Shown piece by piece: positions 45,422 through 54,562 of a stretch of DNA of 64,000 bases. Source of the stretch: Syntrophomonas sp. (GTDB taxonomy: Bacteria > Bacillota > Syntrophomonadia > Syntrophomonadales > Syntrophomonadaceae); contig JAENZN010000001.1 of NCBI GenBank assembly GCA_016841245.1, positions 62,001-126,000 on the forward strand. The letters are read 5' to 3'. How positions within the stretch are numbered: the stretch's first letter is position 1; every line of letters begins with the position of its first letter. The position numbers and the translations under genes are program-made. The notes beneath the pieces are model-generated. The model did not search any database, was not told the DNA's origin, and saw only the letters and a list, made by a program, of their open reading frames with translations.

Positions 45422-46513
45422 TCATTCCCTGCTATCTTTCGATTTGCCTCCCAGGATATAATGGTAAATGATCAATTCACTGATCACGTAGAAGGAATGA
45501 AGCCCCTGCTGATAATCTTCTTCATATAGGATAGGCTGTCCCGCTTCATCGGCCACTTTCAGCAGATCGTCAAAGGACTGCATGGGCAGCATCTTCTCCG
45601 AAGACAAAGCCGGTATGCGCCCCTGACCGACGGCAATCCAATCCCCGTGTTTTTTCATTATCTTTTTCAATTCTTCTTGTACCGGGTCCAGTTTTTTGGC
45701 CGTGGTTTTAAGAAGCATCCCCAGCAGCAGGAGCAGAAATACAACTGCTGCAATAGCATAAACGGTACGCTTATCTTTTACTCCCGGCACCGGGGTAAGC
45801 TGGGTCTCGCTTATATAGTCTTCTTTTTGTTCAGCCAACTGCCCCTCTACCATAAAGGTATTGCCCTCCACCGGGATTATCATGACCGGTGCCATCTCCC
45901 GGGTGATTTCTCCATCCGGGGTGTCAATCTGGGCGGCGACATGAAAAGTAACCTGCAATTGAATCAAATCAGCAGTTAATCTTAATTCTCTGGTCATGTC
46001 ACTTATAAAATCGGCATAAGCGACATAATCCAGCGGGAATTCAGCAGACACCGTAAGTGTACTGTCATCAGCATTGAAGGGGGTGGCAGGTATCAGTATA
46101 TCTTCCTTGCTAAAAAGGGGCACCAGTTCCTTTTCATTATTCTGACTCCCCGGTTTTTCCCGGGTCACATAGCCATTCAAGGCAGCGGTGACCTGGTATT
46201 CCCCGCTTATTTGAGCCTGCTGCTCCCCGTTCATCTGATAGGTAAAGATAGTATCGATATAATCGGTCAAGGAAGTAATATAGGCCCGACCAGATCCGGC
46301 ACTCTCATCAGGAATAAAATCATTCTTCAAAAAATATACCCGGTAGTCTATACCGGTCGCCTGCTTAAAACCATAAAGCGGTACCTGCTGTTCCGTTTCC
46401 GCAGGCTGCTTAAACCACCAGAAGCCCATACCCATTGAAAACAGCAGCAATAATACCAGCACTGCTATTATGCCTTTACGCAGCTTCGGTCTGATTTTTT
46501 TCTTTCTGTTCAT
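45422..46513 (-). CDS. DUF5305-like membrane protein
   Basis: A 363-residue protein with a membrane segment near the N-terminus (GIIAVLVLLLLFSMGMGFWW), a large beta-rich extracellular part with a YRVYFLKNDFIPD start, a second membrane segment near residues 255-275 (AIAAVVFLLLLLGMLL) and a cytoplasmic tail with a small domain. This is the layout of DUF5305 proteins that occur beside SipW-type signal peptidases; the function is unknown, perhaps in assembly of the secreted fibre proteins. The ATG at 46513 follows AAGGGGGCAGG. Confidence 0.7.
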   Translation of the reverse strand: MNRKKKIRPKLRKGIIAVLVLLLLFSMGMGFWWFKQPAETEQQVPLYGFKQATGIDYRVYFLKNDFIPDESAGSGRAYITSLTDYIDTIFTYQMNGEQQAQISGEYQVTAALNGYVTREKPGSQNNEKELVPLFSKEDILIPATPFNADDSTLTVSAEFPLDYVAYADFISDMTRELRLTADLIQLQVTFHVAAQIDTPDGEITREMAPVMIIPVEGNTFMVEGQLAEQKEDYISETQLTPVPGVKDKRTVYAIAAVVFLLLLLGMLLKTTAKKLDPVQEELKKIMKKHGDWIAVGQGRIPALSSEKMLPMQSFDDLLKVADEAGQPILYEEDYQQGLHSFYVISELIIYHYILGGKSKDSRE

Positions 46514-46565
46514 AAACCTGCCCCCTTGGTAATTATTTATGATAAACCGCATGCTCAGGGATATT

Positions 46566-47759
46566 CTAACTGCCCCTCAGCAGAAGAGTTAGCTTGCCAA
46601 GCTGAGGGATAACCATAACCACTTTACCCAGCACATTTTTCTCATAGAGCAGATCGCCCTCCGGATTACTGTTGGCATCTCCCTTGGTAGTAAAATACCT
46701 CTGGCCTGCTTCACCCTCTACCCTCACTATGCGGTGGGTGACTTTCATACTGCCTATTTGGAACATAACTATATCCCCCAGCCTGGCCTGGCTGCCGGGA
46801 ATTTTATGAACAACTACGATATCCCCGATATTCATAACCGGCACCATGCTGCCGCTCACTATTACCCGGGGGCTGTAACTGAATACTCCTACACAGAACC
46901 AGATGATGAGTATGCAAGCTATACTGGTAAAAAACGGGCTAAACATACTCCCTCCTTGATGTGAAGCCCGAGTATGGCCGGCTTCTTCATTATATATCTG
47001 GTAAACCAGGATCATTCCGATGATGGGAGCCAGGGTACCTAGCAGGGTGGTAATGGCCCAGTTGGACTGGGGCAGTACCGGAGACAAGCGCTCCACAGCC
47101 AGCATACTGCCCCGGTAAATGACCGCCGGGATCGGCCCGCCCAGGAAAGCCAGCAGTGTGGCCAGCAAGTTCTGGACCAGTCCGGGGAAAATATTGGTGC
47201 CTAAAAACTCGGTCATGGCCTTGGCCCCATGAAGATTGGTCAGTTTATTCAGAGGCAGGGAGTAAATCATATAAAACAAGGCTACCACCGGAATACCCAG
47301 CCGGGGCCGTTTGGCAAAAAACCGATTGAGCAGCCAGGAGCGTGTGAATTCCACAGCTAATAGGCTGCTGCCCAAGGTCAGAATATTTATTGTTATCCCT
47401 ACCAGGCTGTGATCGTAGGGACTCTGCCCGAAGCCGCCCATGAATCCCTGTACCATTATAAACAGCAGACCTATGAAAACGCAGAGCAGGGCCAGCCAGC
47501 GCACCAAGCGCTTTGATCTCAAGCTTCCGGCGTTTTTCACCCCGGGCAAGTAAAAGGTAAAAGCGAAAAGCAGCAGCCACATAAGGGATGGATAAATATA
47601 GTTGCCGGATAAACCTCCTACCCGGGGCCCAAATACCAGGTTATCCATCAGAAAGGCTGCTATTATCAAAAATAACAGAATAAGAGGATAAGATATAGAT
47701 TTTCTGTCTTCTAATAGCTTGACTCCGATCCCGGAAATATTGATCCCTCCCACAGTCAA
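46566..47759 (-). CDS. SipW/ER-type signal peptidase I with multi-pass N-terminal region
   Basis: 397 residues: about eight membrane segments (1-280) followed by a signal peptidase I domain with catalytic Ser in SGSMVPVMNIGD and His in KVTHRIVRV in place of the bacterial Lys, the hallmark of ER/archaeal-type enzymes such as Bacillus SipW. A final hydrophobic segment closes it. It should process the two fibre-like proteins encoded just upstream (48020, 48972). The long membrane N-terminus is unlike SipW itself. The start is uncertain: TTG at 47759 or GTG at 47753. Confidence 0.88.
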   Translation of the reverse strand: MTVGGINISGIGVKLLEDRKSISYPLILLFLIIAAFLMDNLVFGPRVGGLSGNYIYPSLMWLLLFAFTFYLPGVKNAGSLRSKRLVRWLALLCVFIGLLFIMVQGFMGGFGQSPYDHSLVGITINILTLGSSLLAVEFTRSWLLNRFFAKRPRLGIPVVALFYMIYSLPLNKLTNLHGAKAMTEFLGTNIFPGLVQNLLATLLAFLGGPIPAVIYRGSMLAVERLSPVLPQSNWAITTLLGTLAPIIGMILVYQIYNEEAGHTRASHQGGSMFSPFFTSIACILIIWFCVGVFSYSPRVIVSGSMVPVMNIGDIVVVHKIPGSQARLGDIVMFQIGSMKVTHRIVRVEGEAGQRYFTTKGDANSNPEGDLLYEKNVLGKVVMVIPQLGKLTLLLRGS

Positions 47760-48019
47760 CCTGACGCCCAGATATAAGATACTGGATGCTCATTCCTAGT
47801 ACGTATTAGACATAAAGTGGTAAATTCCTGCCTGCTTTTCTGATTTGTATCAGCTGTCTCAAAGCCCAGGCAGCTTATCTGGCGATGAGCACAAAAAAGG
47901 CCGCTCATATCAACCACAGCCTTTCAATCCAGATTGCTCATTTTCCCAGCCTATCTCTGGCATCCACAAAAGAGAAACGGGGAGAAGACTCTCCTTCTCC
48001 CCGCTAGCTAACATGTTAT

Positions 48020-48868
48020 TTATATAGTATTGGTGGTATTGTTATAATCTGAATATTTACCTTCATCATTGTTTGTTCCATTATCAGAGTCATACAACGG
48101 GTCTTTTCTATCTTGAGTAATAATCTCACTGGGCAGAATTCCTTGATCACCATTAGGATTTTCATAGATACCGCTGTCCGGAAGTCCGAATTCATTCCAC
48201 TGCTGAGCCTGCAGGGTGATAGTAAAGTCTATATCCGTATCCTGAGGAGCTGCCTGCAGAACCCGGGTATATACTGCTACGGGAATGGTTTCACCGGGAT
48301 CGATCTGATAACCCTGCAAATCTAGTTTGGAGTCATAACCGTCTGCATTGCTCCAAACCATAAAATCTTCACCATCATCTTTGGATCTGGTAGGATCGGC
48401 ATCAAACCAGATTTCTACAATCAGCCAATCGGGGATGTCAAGTGCGTTAATATCAAACTTGGCCGGTACTGTGCCCAGATTCTCAATAGTCGCGAAAACG
48501 CGATCCTGATAACCGGGATAGCCGTTGCCAAGGGTAATATTTAACTGGTCAAGATCGGAATCTATATCACTACCACCATCATCTACGATCTCGGCGTCCA
48601 GGTAACCGACATTTTTAGCATTGTTGGGATTACCGGGGTCTAATTCATCCAATCCTTCATTGCCTTCGGTAACACCATATACATCTCCATCATACCCTTC
48701 GTAATTCGGGCTTGGATCAGGCACTTGTAATGTGTTCCACTCTAAATCCAGATAACCGGTAGAAACTGTTTCATCGACCACCAGATCGTCATACCACATG
48801 GCATAAGCTCCGCCCAGGGCGGCAAAGGCAAATACCATTACCAACGCCAAAACTTTCATCTTTTTCAT
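48020..48868 (-). CDS. TasA/camelysin-like secreted fibre protein (SipW-type substrate)
   Basis: A 282-residue secreted protein. Signal peptide KVLALVMVFAFAALGGAYA followed directly by MWYDDL, the W-x-D type mature start seen in SipW substrates. The mature part is acidic and beta-rich, with DPGNPN, GNGYPGYQDRVFATIENLG and YTRVLQAAPQ blocks, as in TasA/CalY proteins and shared with the LPITG protein at 44306. There is no sorting signal. It would form a matrix fibre or sheath. A poly-A/G ribosome site (AAAGGAGGAAAAAAA) precedes the ATG. Confidence 0.82.
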   Translation of the reverse strand: MKKMKVLALVMVFAFAALGGAYAMWYDDLVVDETVSTGYLDLEWNTLQVPDPSPNYEGYDGDVYGVTEGNEGLDELDPGNPNNAKNVGYLDAEIVDDGGSDIDSDLDQLNITLGNGYPGYQDRVFATIENLGTVPAKFDINALDIPDWLIVEIWFDADPTRSKDDGEDFMVWSNADGYDSKLDLQGYQIDPGETIPVAVYTRVLQAAPQDTDIDFTITLQAQQWNEFGLPDSGIYENPNGDQGILPSEIITQDRKDPLYDSDNGTNNDEGKYSDYNNTTNTI

Positions 48869-48971
48869 TTTTTTTCCTCCTTTTTAACTTTACAAAATTT
48901 TATATAGCTTTTTAAATCTATCACCAGCGGATCTGTAGTAATTACAGTTAGGCCGCGTGGTTGCAAGTTAG

Positions 48972-49547
48972 TTAGTAATTCATGTCTCCATCAATGTGCA
49001 GAGTTTCACTCCAATTACTTGTACTACCATCATTCCAGGGTACAAATTTGATATATCCATCAAATGTACGGTCTTTACTTTTAAGTGCTTTTATCTCCAC
49101 TTGAACACTGCCAGTCACTGATGCACCCGGATCAATAACAGTCCCATCCTGCGGTTCAACCAAATATTCATATACGTCTGTATTTTTCATGCTGAATGTA
49201 CTGTCTTCTAATTTAACAGGAATGGTTCCATTGTTGGTAATTGTAAAGTCAGTCTGCCAGACAGACCAAAGCCAGCCTTTATCAACATCTACAACCAGAG
49301 TATTGTCATTATCAGTAATTTCAGTGTCAATACCACCAGACCCACAACAATCCCCACTACTACCAGAGACTTTAAACCCGGAACTAGCAGTAAAGTCGAT
49401 GTCCACATATCCGGTATCCACATCTTCATTGATACACAGGGTGTCTCCCCATAGAGCCATCGCAGATCCTATCAAGCCCATGCCCGCTACAACGGCAACG
49501 ACAATCATCAATAACGGCCATCTGCTGTTTTTGTTCTTATATCTCAA
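48972..49547 (-). CDS. Second SipW-type secreted surface protein
   Basis: 191 residues. Signal segment WPLLMIVVAVVAGMGLIGSAMA followed by LWGDTL, parallel to AMWYDDL in the next gene. The mature domain is beta-rich (TDFTITNNGTIPVKLEDS, a common camelysin/TasA motif) with a CC pair in GDCCGSGG. It lies 100 bp upstream of the 48020 gene, so both are likely in one unit with the peptidase. Possibly a minor subunit or initiator of the fibre. Confidence 0.75.
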   Translation of the reverse strand: MRYKNKNSRWPLLMIVVAVVAGMGLIGSAMALWGDTLCINEDVDTGYVDIDFTASSGFKVSGSSGDCCGSGGIDTEITDNDNTLVVDVDKGWLWSVWQTDFTITNNGTIPVKLEDSTFSMKNTDVYEYLVEPQDGTVIDPGASVTGSVQVEIKALKSKDRTFDGYIKFVPWNDGSTSNWSETLHIDGDMNY

Positions 49548-50008
49548 TGATTTGTTAATGGTATCACCTTCTTTCCTTTTCTTGCAGGTTGGGCCTTTGG
49601 CGAGATTTTAGGATTTCTGTCTCGCTCAGCACTGGCCAAAAAGCCATCAGCCTATGCTGTACATATACTTTACTATGATACTGCTTTGGTCCCTACACTC
49701 TGTGGTCTATTCTTCCTGTGTCCTATGAGATAATCCTGTCGTTATACTTTAGTGCCATAAGTCATTGGGATGTATTTCCTGTCAGATGCATAATTGTCAG
49801 GCAGCTCAATGCTGATCATGAACCTCATCTGGTCGGGTTGCATTTTTGATTATGCAGCCTAATGCAACTGTAATTCGGCTAAGCTATCCGGTTTTTTATC
49901 ACCATCGTCACTCTTTGCAGCTATCACAACAAGCCAGAGTCACACCACGATTACAAATAGTAAAATTACCATTATTAAATTTATTTTAATCTCTTTAGGC
50001 TTGGTTTA
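49548..50008. other. 460-bp promoter region of the fibre operon
   Basis: Non-coding DNA between the first fibre gene and the response regulator, both on the minus strand. It holds the conserved 20-bp element at 49742-49761 and AT-rich candidate promoter DNA. I saw no further genes. Confidence 0.5.
49742..49761 (-). promoter_or_regulatory. Conserved element upstream of the fibre operon
   Basis: Minus strand CTTATGGCACTAAAGTATAA. It resembles the element at 45260 in front of the LPITG gene. It lies about 195 bp before the start codon of the 48972 gene. Confidence 0.4.
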
Positions 50009-50641
50009 TCAGCTGCAGAAGGCAGTAAGCTGACCAAACCCACGTGAAAATGCGTACAATGCCACCTGAGTACGATCAGACATATTTAATTTGTCTAAAA
50101 TCTGGCTTACGTGTTTTTTTACTGTATATTCGGTCACAAACAGGCTGGTAGCTATATCCCGGTTGGACATGCCGCTGGCCAGTGCTGCCAGCACTTCCAT
50201 TTCCCGGGGGGTAAGTTCTTCGATGGGGTCTTTTTCTTCACACATGAAAGACTGCATAATGGATGGATCAATATAGGTTCTGCCCCTAGCCACCAGGCGA
50301 ACCGCAGTTATAATTTCCTCGGGTGTGGCTTCTTTGAGTATGTATCCTTCAACTTTTTCATTTAATGCACGCCTTACATCCGCTCGTTCACTGCCTGAAC
50401 TCAGAATGATAAATCGGCATCCAGAGGCCAGCTTTCTCCCTCGGGTGATCAAATCAAGTCCATTTTCTCCGGGCAGCCTCAGATCAACTATGGCTATGTC
50501 CGGCTTATGGTCACCTATCAGTTTCAATCCTTCCTCAACACAGAAGGCAGTTCCAACTACTTCAAAATCGTCTTGATACTGCATAATTGAACTAATGCCC
50601 TGCAGTACTAATGGATGATCATCAATAAGTACCAGTTTCAA
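50009..50641 (-). CDS. NarL/LuxR-family response regulator
   Basis: 210 residues: receiver domain with acid pocket DDHP, phospho-acceptor Asp in IAIVDLRLPGENG, Thr/Ser and Lys (LKEATPEE) all present, then a LuxR-type helix-turn-helix (LTPREMEVLAALASGMSNRDIATSLFVTEYTVKKHV). It is the probable partner of the histidine kinase gene just upstream on the same strand. A TTG at 50641 follows AGGAGGGG at the best distance; a frame from 50692 would carry that site internally. Its place next to the fibre operon suggests it controls it. Confidence 0.9.
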   Translation of the reverse strand: MKLVLIDDHPLVLQGISSIMQYQDDFEVVGTAFCVEEGLKLIGDHKPDIAIVDLRLPGENGLDLITRGRKLASGCRFIILSSGSERADVRRALNEKVEGYILKEATPEEIITAVRLVARGRTYIDPSIMQSFMCEEKDPIEELTPREMEVLAALASGMSNRDIATSLFVTEYTVKKHVSQILDKLNMSDRTQVALYAFSRGFGQLTAFCS

Positions 50642-50800
50642 ATTAATTCCCCTCCTTGCCTCTCTTATCTCTTCGAGAATGATGTATCTCATGATGTTTC
50701 CTTTTCTAAAGTTATCTTAATAAGTTGGAGTTACAATTCGATCACAAATGGCAAAACCAACCATATTTCTTGGTAAATGGACATTTTAGCTTATAATTAA

Positions 50801-50858
50801 CATCACTAGAGGATGATCATCAATGAATACCAACTTTATAAAAATCCCCCTCCTGGTC
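50801..50858 (-). pseudogene. Ghost copy of the response-regulator 5' end
   Basis: Minus strand, after AGGAGGGGG, a frame reads KLVFIDDHPLV and then stops after a few unrelated codons. It aligns over about 58 bp (roughly 80 percent identity by eye, including a 14-bp identical block GGATGATCATCAAT on the plus strand) with the true start of the response regulator at 50601-50660, ribosome site included. It overlaps the last codons of the kinase gene, where a coupled regulator start would be expected. Confidence 0.65.
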
Positions 50859-52700
50859 CTTTCCAGGAGCCGCTTTGGGGATGACACACCTGACGGTGGT
50901 TCCTTTCCCAGACCGGGTCTCTATTTCTAATTCTCCGCCAAATAGTTCAGCGGCCTGGGTCATATTGCGCAGACCAAGCCCGGATTTTTCATCAGCGCGA
51001 ATTCCTTTAAACTGCCATCCGATACCATTATCTTTTATCTCCAGTATCGTTTGCCCCGGGTACATGTGCAGGGCCACCTGGAGTGAAGTGCATTTCCCAT
51101 GGCGCAAAGCATTGCTGCTGGCTTCCCTGAGCATACGATACAACGCTTTGCGAAGGGCCGGGCTTACTACCTCTTCACTTCCCTCGGCCTGCAGGTCTAC
51201 CTGTATCCCGTGCAGCCGGCCCAGATCATCCAGATAGGAAGCCATAGTATCTACAAATATACTTTCTCCCCGCTTGCGCGGGCTCAATCCATATATGGAC
51301 GCTTTAAGTTCCCGGGATGCCTGGCTGGCCGTGTCTTCCAGCAGTTTTAGCTGCTGCTGTACTTTTTCATCCTGCAGGCTGGCATCCTGCCTGGAGAGTG
51401 TATTTACAGCACATACCACACTGAATAGATACTGGGCCACTCCGTCATGTATTTCATTGGCAATGCGGTTTTGTTCTTCACTTACCAGGAAGCGGCCATA
51501 GAGCTGATCCGCTTTTAGACGTTCCAGAACAATCCCCCCCAGGCCAGCCAGAAAGGATAGAGATTTTATCTGCTCCTCGTTGGACTGATCTCGCTCCCCA
51601 TGGTCCAGGTAAGCCAGAATACCAAAACATTCACCATGGGAAGCAATCGGCTGATAAACAAGACGCTTATTAATATCAATATCCAAGGACAGAATATCAT
51701 TCGGATATGCTTCTATCTGGTTCCAGGTTCTATTCATTTCTTCTTCCAATACCCGATGATCAAGCTGATTTGCATTTCCAGCAGTCTTCAGCAGTTCCCC
51801 CATGCCTCCTGGCTTTTCTTCCATCCCACCTTCCTGAAACATAAGGCAAGCCGAAGGACGGTGGCAGAGTTTAGCCGTATAGGCAGCCAGCAAATCGGCC
51901 ATCTGAGCCTGATCTTCTCCAGTCGAACAGGCTTCCAGGGCCTGGTAAAGTGAAGATATATGCTCCAGGGCACTTTCGCTTTCTTTATGGGCGCTTTCCA
52001 ATTGAGAATAAGCCCGGGCCAGTTTCTTGTATAAAGCTGCGGCTACCTGGGCCAGAGACGTGCACAGGCAGAACAGCATAATCAAACTCATGTGATTGAA
52101 TAACTCTATTGTTAAGGTATTGGTAATTTCCGGCAGGATATAGCTGAAGAGCAAGGCCGCACTGAGAAATACTCCCATAGTCATCCAGGAGTAATAAGAG
52201 ACCAGATAAAAAGCTGCTGCTATAATGGGATTTAAAGCATACCATACAAATGGGCTGTCAAGCCCGCCGGTCGGCAAAGTCAAGAGCAGCGTACCCAATG
52301 TTTCAATCCCAATCAAGGTAAGCAATAAGGCAGGCTTTTGGTGCTCTTTGCTTATCGCCTTTTCCTCCAGTGCTATTTCAGCCGGGTTATAAAGGTGAGC
52401 CAAAACATCCTCAATTTCTTTACTATGATAAAGGTTCTGGGATAGAACAACGGCAGCCAGCATGGCACTTACCACCAGTATTTTAATAAACAGGGGAGAT
52501 TGCGGCGGACCGATCAGATAGAACAATGAAGTCAATGATATCAATAATAAACGGACAATTAACAAAGAATTGCGTACGCAGGCAACGGGATTAGTTGCTC
52601 CGGAACTGTCAGTTTCTTCCTTTTTGTCAACTGGAAGGATCAAGTTTATTAAATTAGGAATCATAGTCTTTGTACCTTTTTTCTCTATATGGTTTGTCAT
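50820..52700 (-). CDS. Membrane sensor histidine kinase, NarX/DesK (HisKA_3) type
   Basis: A 626-residue sensor kinase: about six membrane segments (residues 45-230), a coiled coil, a GAF-like domain (about 250-410), the HisKA_3 dimerisation helix with phospho-acceptor His in NEIHDGVAQYLFSVV, and a HATPase domain (LREASSNALRHGKCT, DNGIGW, GLGLRNM). Signal unknown; the six-helix sensor suggests a membrane-related cue. The ATG at 52700 follows GAGAGG. The response regulator at 50009 is downstream, after the ghost copy. Confidence 0.9.
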   Translation of the reverse strand: MTNHIEKKGTKTMIPNLINLILPVDKKEETDSSGATNPVACVRNSLLIVRLLLISLTSLFYLIGPPQSPLFIKILVVSAMLAAVVLSQNLYHSKEIEDVLAHLYNPAEIALEEKAISKEHQKPALLLTLIGIETLGTLLLTLPTGGLDSPFVWYALNPIIAAAFYLVSYYSWMTMGVFLSAALLFSYILPEITNTLTIELFNHMSLIMLFCLCTSLAQVAAALYKKLARAYSQLESAHKESESALEHISSLYQALEACSTGEDQAQMADLLAAYTAKLCHRPSACLMFQEGGMEEKPGGMGELLKTAGNANQLDHRVLEEEMNRTWNQIEAYPNDILSLDIDINKRLVYQPIASHGECFGILAYLDHGERDQSNEEQIKSLSFLAGLGGIVLERLKADQLYGRFLVSEEQNRIANEIHDGVAQYLFSVVCAVNTLSRQDASLQDEKVQQQLKLLEDTASQASRELKASIYGLSPRKRGESIFVDTMASYLDDLGRLHGIQVDLQAEGSEEVVSPALRKALYRMLREASSNALRHGKCTSLQVALHMYPGQTILEIKDNGIGWQFKGIRADEKSGLGLRNMTQAAELFGGELEIETRSGKGTTVRCVIPKAAPGKDQEGDFYKVGIH

Positions 52701-53169
52701 CAGCAAACCTCTCTAACAGGTATTCCAAACTGTTGGTATATTGTCCTATACAGAATGGTACCATTAGCTTACTATGCTATGACCCTAATTTTCTATTAAC
52801 CTCAAGTTTGAAAATAGTCTATTTTTATGAAAGTAATAATCGGTACTGAATATTACTTGCTTATCGTTGAAAAGGCTTATTTCCGGGGTATATGATATTC
52901 ATCTTGTTCATTAAGCGCTAATTCCGAGTATTAGTTCCTGGCCTCATTATCGCCAACGTACTAGTTCTTATTTCCTATTGTTCTAGACTATCGTCCTGGT
53001 CCAATAGGGTGGTTTCAGATTTTTAAAGGTGATAAATCCCACTATTGCAATGTATACAGAAGTGCGCTATTTTTCTGAATAATATGTTACGGGGGTGATA
53101 TAGTTTGTTATGAGGAGGTATGTTTTTATCATATTATTTTATTAATTTAGACATGGAGCTGTTTCTGTT
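52701..53169. other. Intergenic region upstream of the kinase
   Basis: AT-rich, about 470 bp. A plus-strand GAGGAGGT at 53112 is followed too closely by an ATG for a convincing gene; that frame runs antisense to the 69-aa gene. Nothing else is supported. Confidence 0.4.
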
Positions 53170-53379
53170 CTACCTATCCTGTATATCATGGTCTATCCAT
53201 ACTGGTAAGTTTTTTACAGAATTGATACGGTCAAGATTATACAGAACCTGACTGGGGTCCAGATTATATTTAGAAATTTTTACTTTTACAGCTTCCTTTT
53301 CAGACAAAAAGTCCATATCAGCAGGAATATGGGTGTCAACCAGGTAAGGCATTTTACTATCATCAACCAGATGGTCCAT
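53170..53379 (-). CDS. Small hypothetical protein
   Basis: A 69-residue acidic protein, no signal peptide or membrane segment. AGGAAAAAAT precedes the ATG. No family recognised. It follows the regulator gene at 53424 by 44 bp on the same strand and may be cotranscribed with it. Confidence 0.5.
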   Translation of the reverse strand: MDHLVDDSKMPYLVDTHIPADMDFLSEKEAVKVKISKYNLDPSQVLYNLDRINSVKNLPVWIDHDIQDR

Positions 53380-53423
53380 ATTTTTTCCTAAAATCGCTTA
53401 TATCCTCGTCCCTTTACTATTTT

Positions 53424-54059
53424 TTATGACTGTTCATTGTCATGGTTGAAGATTACCCGTAATGCCTCGGTACGGTTGCGGACTTTCAGTTTCTTAAAAA
53501 CATTGCTGAGATGAGTTTTTACTGTTGATTCTGATAGACTCAGAGAAGCGGCTATTTCCTGGTTACAACAGTTCTCACTCAACAAGGACAGTACTTCACG
53601 TTCCCGCTTGGTTAGAGAATTCAAGTCGGAAGCTTCTTTTTCTTCCAGCAGTACATTACTAAAGTGTTCTGGGCCCAACCTGGCCAGGCAGATAATTCCA
53701 GCGTGTACAATCAATTCCACAGAATTTACAATCTGGGCCGGTAAAAGTCTAGATGGTAAACAACCCCGAATACCACTTTTAAGCAATTGAATCATATCAA
53801 ATTTATTGGGATCTTCCACTACCACCACCACCAGCACCAGGGGGCATTTGCTCTTAAGTTCACTTATGCCATTCAAAAGTCTGGCATCATCCACTTTCCA
53901 TATCACTACATCCGGTTGAATACGAAGGGCAGTATTAAGTAACTCCATTGAACCGACATTGTCAACTACCTTAAAGGCATAGTGTTCTCTAAAGGCAATA
54001 GACAAACTCTGTGTATATAATGGTGAATCACTGCACAATAATATTTTGATCTGATTCAT
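53424..54059 (-). CDS. LuxR-type regulator with a degenerate (pseudo) receiver domain
   Basis: 211 residues. The C-terminal helix-turn-helix is standard (LTKREREVLSLLSENCCNQEIAASLSLSESTVKTHL). The N-terminal receiver has lost its chemistry: the acid pair reads SDS, the phospho-acceptor Asp position reads Lys (VVIWKVDD where VVLMDL is usual), and the conserved Lys region reads LPSRL. It probably works without phosphorylation, by ligand or dimerisation. GGGGATAAGGA precedes the ATG. It lies upstream of the kinase on the same strand. Confidence 0.85.
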   Translation of the reverse strand: MNQIKILLCSDSPLYTQSLSIAFREHYAFKVVDNVGSMELLNTALRIQPDVVIWKVDDARLLNGISELKSKCPLVLVVVVVEDPNKFDMIQLLKSGIRGCLPSRLLPAQIVNSVELIVHAGIICLARLGPEHFSNVLLEEKEASDLNSLTKREREVLSLLSENCCNQEIAASLSLSESTVKTHLSNVFKKLKVRNRTEALRVIFNHDNEQS

Positions 54060-54240
54060 TCCTTATCCCCGTTCATTTATTGTTCTGATTTTTGAAGCTC
54101 GCGCATATAAGATAGGCATTTATTACTATGATTGGTTAAAATTATTATATTACATGCGTTAGAAAATGACAATTCCTGTCGGATGTCGGATGCCTGTTGC
54201 TGTCACAGGGGAGAATTCAGTCTCCCTGCCTTCTTGAGGA

Positions 54241-54257
54241 AGTTATTGCCTGACCCC
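54241..54257. repeat. Partial type A repeat
   Basis: AGTTATTGCCTGACCCC, one change from the type A arm (AGTTAGTGCCTGACCCC). It lies just upstream of the small membrane-protein frame at 54293. Confidence 0.7.
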
Positions 54258-54292
54258 GTTTGAATGGAATAATAATTGTTAATAATTTTGTT

Positions 54293-54562
54293 ATGATGAA
54301 GAATGTTTTTACCATAACCCTATTAATAATAGAACTATTGATAAGCCAATTATCATTTTTCGCTCTAGTTTATACTGAGAATCCGGCTTACCTGCTGGCA
54401 ATTATTATATCTGCTGCTGGAGTTGTTTATGCTGCCTGGAGTTTAGTGAAATATTCTTCTTCCCTGCCCCATGACTATTCAACTCATTATCATATTGTTT
54501 ATATTGCCGAAAATATACCCCACCCTTTGGAAACTGGAATTCCATATAATAGGCGCTGGTAA
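54293..54562 (+). CDS. Possible small membrane protein
   Basis: About 89 residues with two hydrophobic segments (TITLLIIELLISQLSFFALV and AYLLAIIISAAGVVYAAWSLV) and a polar His-containing tail. There is no clear ribosome site before the ATG at 54293 or the TTG at 54260, so it may be a chance frame or a decayed gene. Confidence 0.35.
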   Translation: MMKNVFTITLLIIELLISQLSFFALVYTENPAYLLAIIISAAGVVYAAWSLVKYSSSLPHDYSTHYHIVYIAENIPHPLETGIPYNRRW

